A stretch of DNA of 64,000 bases from Candidatus Goldiibacteriota bacterium HGW-Goldbacteria-1. GTDB lineage: Bacteria > Oederibacteriota > PGYV01. A program made the position numbers and the translations under genes. The stretch covers positions 115,811 through 179,810 of the forward strand of contig PGYV01000006.1 of NCBI GenBank assembly GCA_002839855.1, in the 5' to 3' direction. Each line of letters begins with the position of its first letter. Within the stretch, counting starts at the first letter, position 1. Shown piece by piece: positions 62,418 through 64,000 of this stretch. The notes under the pieces are model-generated. The model ran no database searches, was not told the DNA's origin, and saw only the letters and a program-made list of their open reading frames with translations.

Positions 62418-64000
62418 CTAACGCATTTTAACCATTACCCCTATATCTGATTTAATCTGATTCCCTTTGTTATCCGTTACAAAGACCACATAATAATAGA
62501 TACCATTTGCAAATTTTGACGTAAAGTCCGGCGCCATTTTTACATCATTGCTTCCCGCAAAACAATGTTTTTGTATTTCCGTTTCTTTTACAAGCCTGTA
62601 TGCCATACTATAAATTCTTATTTTTATTATTTCCGCGCTTTTAGTCAGCGAAAATCTGAATGTAACACCCTCATTGCCCGACGGGTTTGGATATATCACC
62701 GTATTTCCGCCATCTACAAACCCAAGGCTTACATTGTTATTCACAGTTTGCGTTGCCGTAACAGTTGACGTACTGACGGGAGTTGTTGTCTCTGTTATTG
62801 TTTCTGTCACGGTTAAAGATGGTGTTTGGCTTATTACCTCTGTTGCGGTATTTGTGACAGTTTCAACAGCTGTTGCAGTATTAGTTTCAGTTATTATAAT
62901 GGTTGCTGTCACCGTCTTTGTAATAGTATTTGTTATTGTTCGGGTAATTGTTTCGGTAATAGTCTCTTTCGGGGTTTCAGTAATTGTTTCTGTGGCTGTG
63001 GCTGTTGCTGTTACTGTTTCCGATGAGGTTTCAGTAACCGTCGCAGTGCCCGTTTCAGTTGCCGTTTCAGTTGCCGTTTCAGTTGCTGTTTCTGTGGCTG
63101 TTTCTGTGGCTGTTTCAGTAGCTATTTCAGTTACAGTTTCAGTAATTGTTTCCGTTGCGGTTTCCGTGGTTGTTGCAGTACCCGTTTCAGTGATAGTTTC
63201 TGTTACTGTCGCAGTCACCGTTCCGGTAACCGTTTCAGATGAAGTTTGGGTTGTTGTTGCTGTGGCAATTTCCGTTACCGTTTCTGTTACAGTCTCGGTT
63301 GCAGTCTCGGTTACCGTAGAAGTAGCAGTTTCTGTTACTGTCGTAGTACCTGTCTCTGTTATCGTTGCAGTGGTCGTTGTAGTTATTGTTTCAGTTACTG
63401 TTTGAGTTACTGTCGCAGTGGTCGTTTGAGTGATCGTTGAAGTAGCTGTCTCAGTACCTGTCTCGGTAGCCGTTTCAGTTACTGTCGCAGTGGGCGTTTG
63501 ACTGGTCGTCGGAGTTGTCGTTTCAGTTACTGTCTCAGTAGTGGTTTCAGTTACAGTCTCAGTGGTCGTTGGAGTTATTGTTTCTGTTGCTGTCTTAGTA
63601 GCCGTTTCAGTTACTGTCTCGGTAGCCGTTTCAGTTACTGTCTCGGTAGCCGTTTCAGTTACTGTCTCGGTAGCCGTTTCAGTTACTGTCTCGCTGCCTG
63701 TTTCAGTTACTGTTTCGCTAGCCGTTTCAGTTACTGTCTCGGTAGTCGTTTCGGTTACTGTCTCGGTAGTCGTCTCGCTTACTGTCTCGGTACCCGTTTC
63801 AGTTATAGTCACCGTGATCGTTGGAGTTATCGTTTCTGTGGCTGTTTCAGTTACAGTCTCGGTAGTGGTTTCAGTTACAGTCGCCGTGGTCGTTGGAGTT
63901 ATCGTTTCTGTGCCCGTTTCAGTTACTGTCTCGGTACCCGTTTCAGTTATAGTCACCGTGGTCGTTGGAGTTATCGTTTCTGTTACTGTCTCAGTACCTG
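62418..64000 (-). CDS. Thr-Glu repeat surface protein with YPNP-type C-terminal domain (N-terminus outside window)
   Basis: The frame is open to the window edge, so at least 527 aa are the C-terminal part. About 400 visible residues are a mucin-like repeat alternating Thr with Glu/Val/Ala/Ile/Gly, with the unit TETVTETATE and periodic TITPTTT. The last ~100 residues fold like the FlgD/Por_Secre_tail Ig-like sorting domain (NTVIYPNPSGNEGVTFRFSLTKSAEIIKIRIYSM, ending GIYYYVVFVTDNKGNQIKSDIGVMV). Such tails lie at the end of type IX-secreted or surface proteins. The DNA repeat has a 24- and 6-bp periodicity prone to recombination. Thr-rich spacers of this sort are often O-glycosylated. Confidence 0.88.
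   Translation of the reverse strand, partial: GTETVTETITPTTTVTITETGTETVTETGTETITPTTTATVTETTTETVTETATETITPTITVTITETGTETVSETTTETVTETTTETVTETASETVTETGSETVTETATETVTETATETVTETATETVTETATKTATETITPTTTETVTETTTETVTETTTPTTSQTPTATVTETATETGTETATSTITQTTTATVTQTVTETITTTTTATITETGTTTVTETATSTVTETATETVTETVTEIATATTTQTSSETVTGTVTATVTETITETGTATTTETATETITETVTEIATETATETATETATETATETATETGTATVTETSSETVTATATATETITETPKETITETITRTITNTITKTVTATIIITETNTATAVETVTNTATEVISQTPSLTVTETITETTTPVSTSTVTATQTVNNNVSLGFVDGGNTVIYPNPSGNEGVTFRFSLTKSAEIIKIRIYSMAYRLVKETEIQKHCFAGSNDVKMAPDFTSKFANGIYYYVVFVTDNKGNQIKSDIGVMVKMR

Noticed and set aside
62674..63405. Plus-strand Val/Ser repeat frame opposite the Thr-Glu repeat gene
   Set aside because: Antisense image of the 6-bp-periodic Thr repeat; no start site and no continuity with a signal or domain.

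Overview
The window (about 43% GC by eye) comes from a diderm, Gram-negative-type bacterium. Evidence for this is several signal-peptide beta-barrel proteins, lipoproteins, SecA/SecG, a FecR/LolA-like protein, and a Thr-rich surface protein with a YPNP-type sorting-like tail. The style (many TPR proteins, Thr-Glu repeat proteins, short dispersed palindromes) suggests an uncultured lineage such as Goldbacteria/Elusimicrobia-like phyla. That placement is a guess; no marker was searched.

Layout. 1-4124: end of tpiA, secG, a peptide-binding lipoprotein, a PilZ protein, a zinc-type CDF exporter and tRNA-Glu(CTC). 4183-8695: a DMT transporter, an XRE-cupin regulator overlapping an acyl-CoA synthetase gene, a GyrI-like protein and a lipoprotein. 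8972-14226: a conserved information-processing run, rho-rpmE-thyX-DUF1385-prfA-prmC. 14476-21625: two GT39-type membrane glycosyltransferases (one with a PA14 tail) around a DUF6364/PIN toxin-antitoxin pair, then a beta-barrel protein. 21870-31024: dnaE, a LysM protein, a SpoIID-like lipoprotein, a transglutaminase-like TPR lipoprotein and typA. 31497-36479: a giant TPR protein with a transglutaminase-like head, a WD40-like membrane protein and a MORN-repeat protein. 36600-38500: MITE-like repeats around a 255-aa secreted protein, then a DgkA-type kinase. 38672-42146: a Pro-rich membrane protein and secA.

42279-55928 is the most interesting part. A substrate-binding lipoprotein is coupled to a histidine kinase. 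It is followed by an enhancer-binding protein whose receiver domain is degenerate, a second degenerate receiver, and an Rcp1-like response regulator. Next comes a long same-strand run: a FecR/LolA-like protein, a Lys/Gln-rich exported protein, two beta-barrels, an NtrB-like kinase, an NtrC-like activator and a coiled-coil exported protein. Two sigma-54 -24/-12 promoters, at 46512 and 47838, start the two halves. I read this as a sigma-54-controlled envelope-response locus that encodes its own activators.

55929-57044 is gene-free and built of minisatellites and small dispersed repeats. Beyond it, on the minus strand, lie a LacI-type sugar-binding domain with no DNA-binding head, an alpha/beta hydrolase with Glu at the nucleophile position, a MetH-like cobalamin methyltransferase, an Ala/Lys-rich exported protein, and the C-terminal part of a very long Thr-Glu repeat surface protein that runs off the window.
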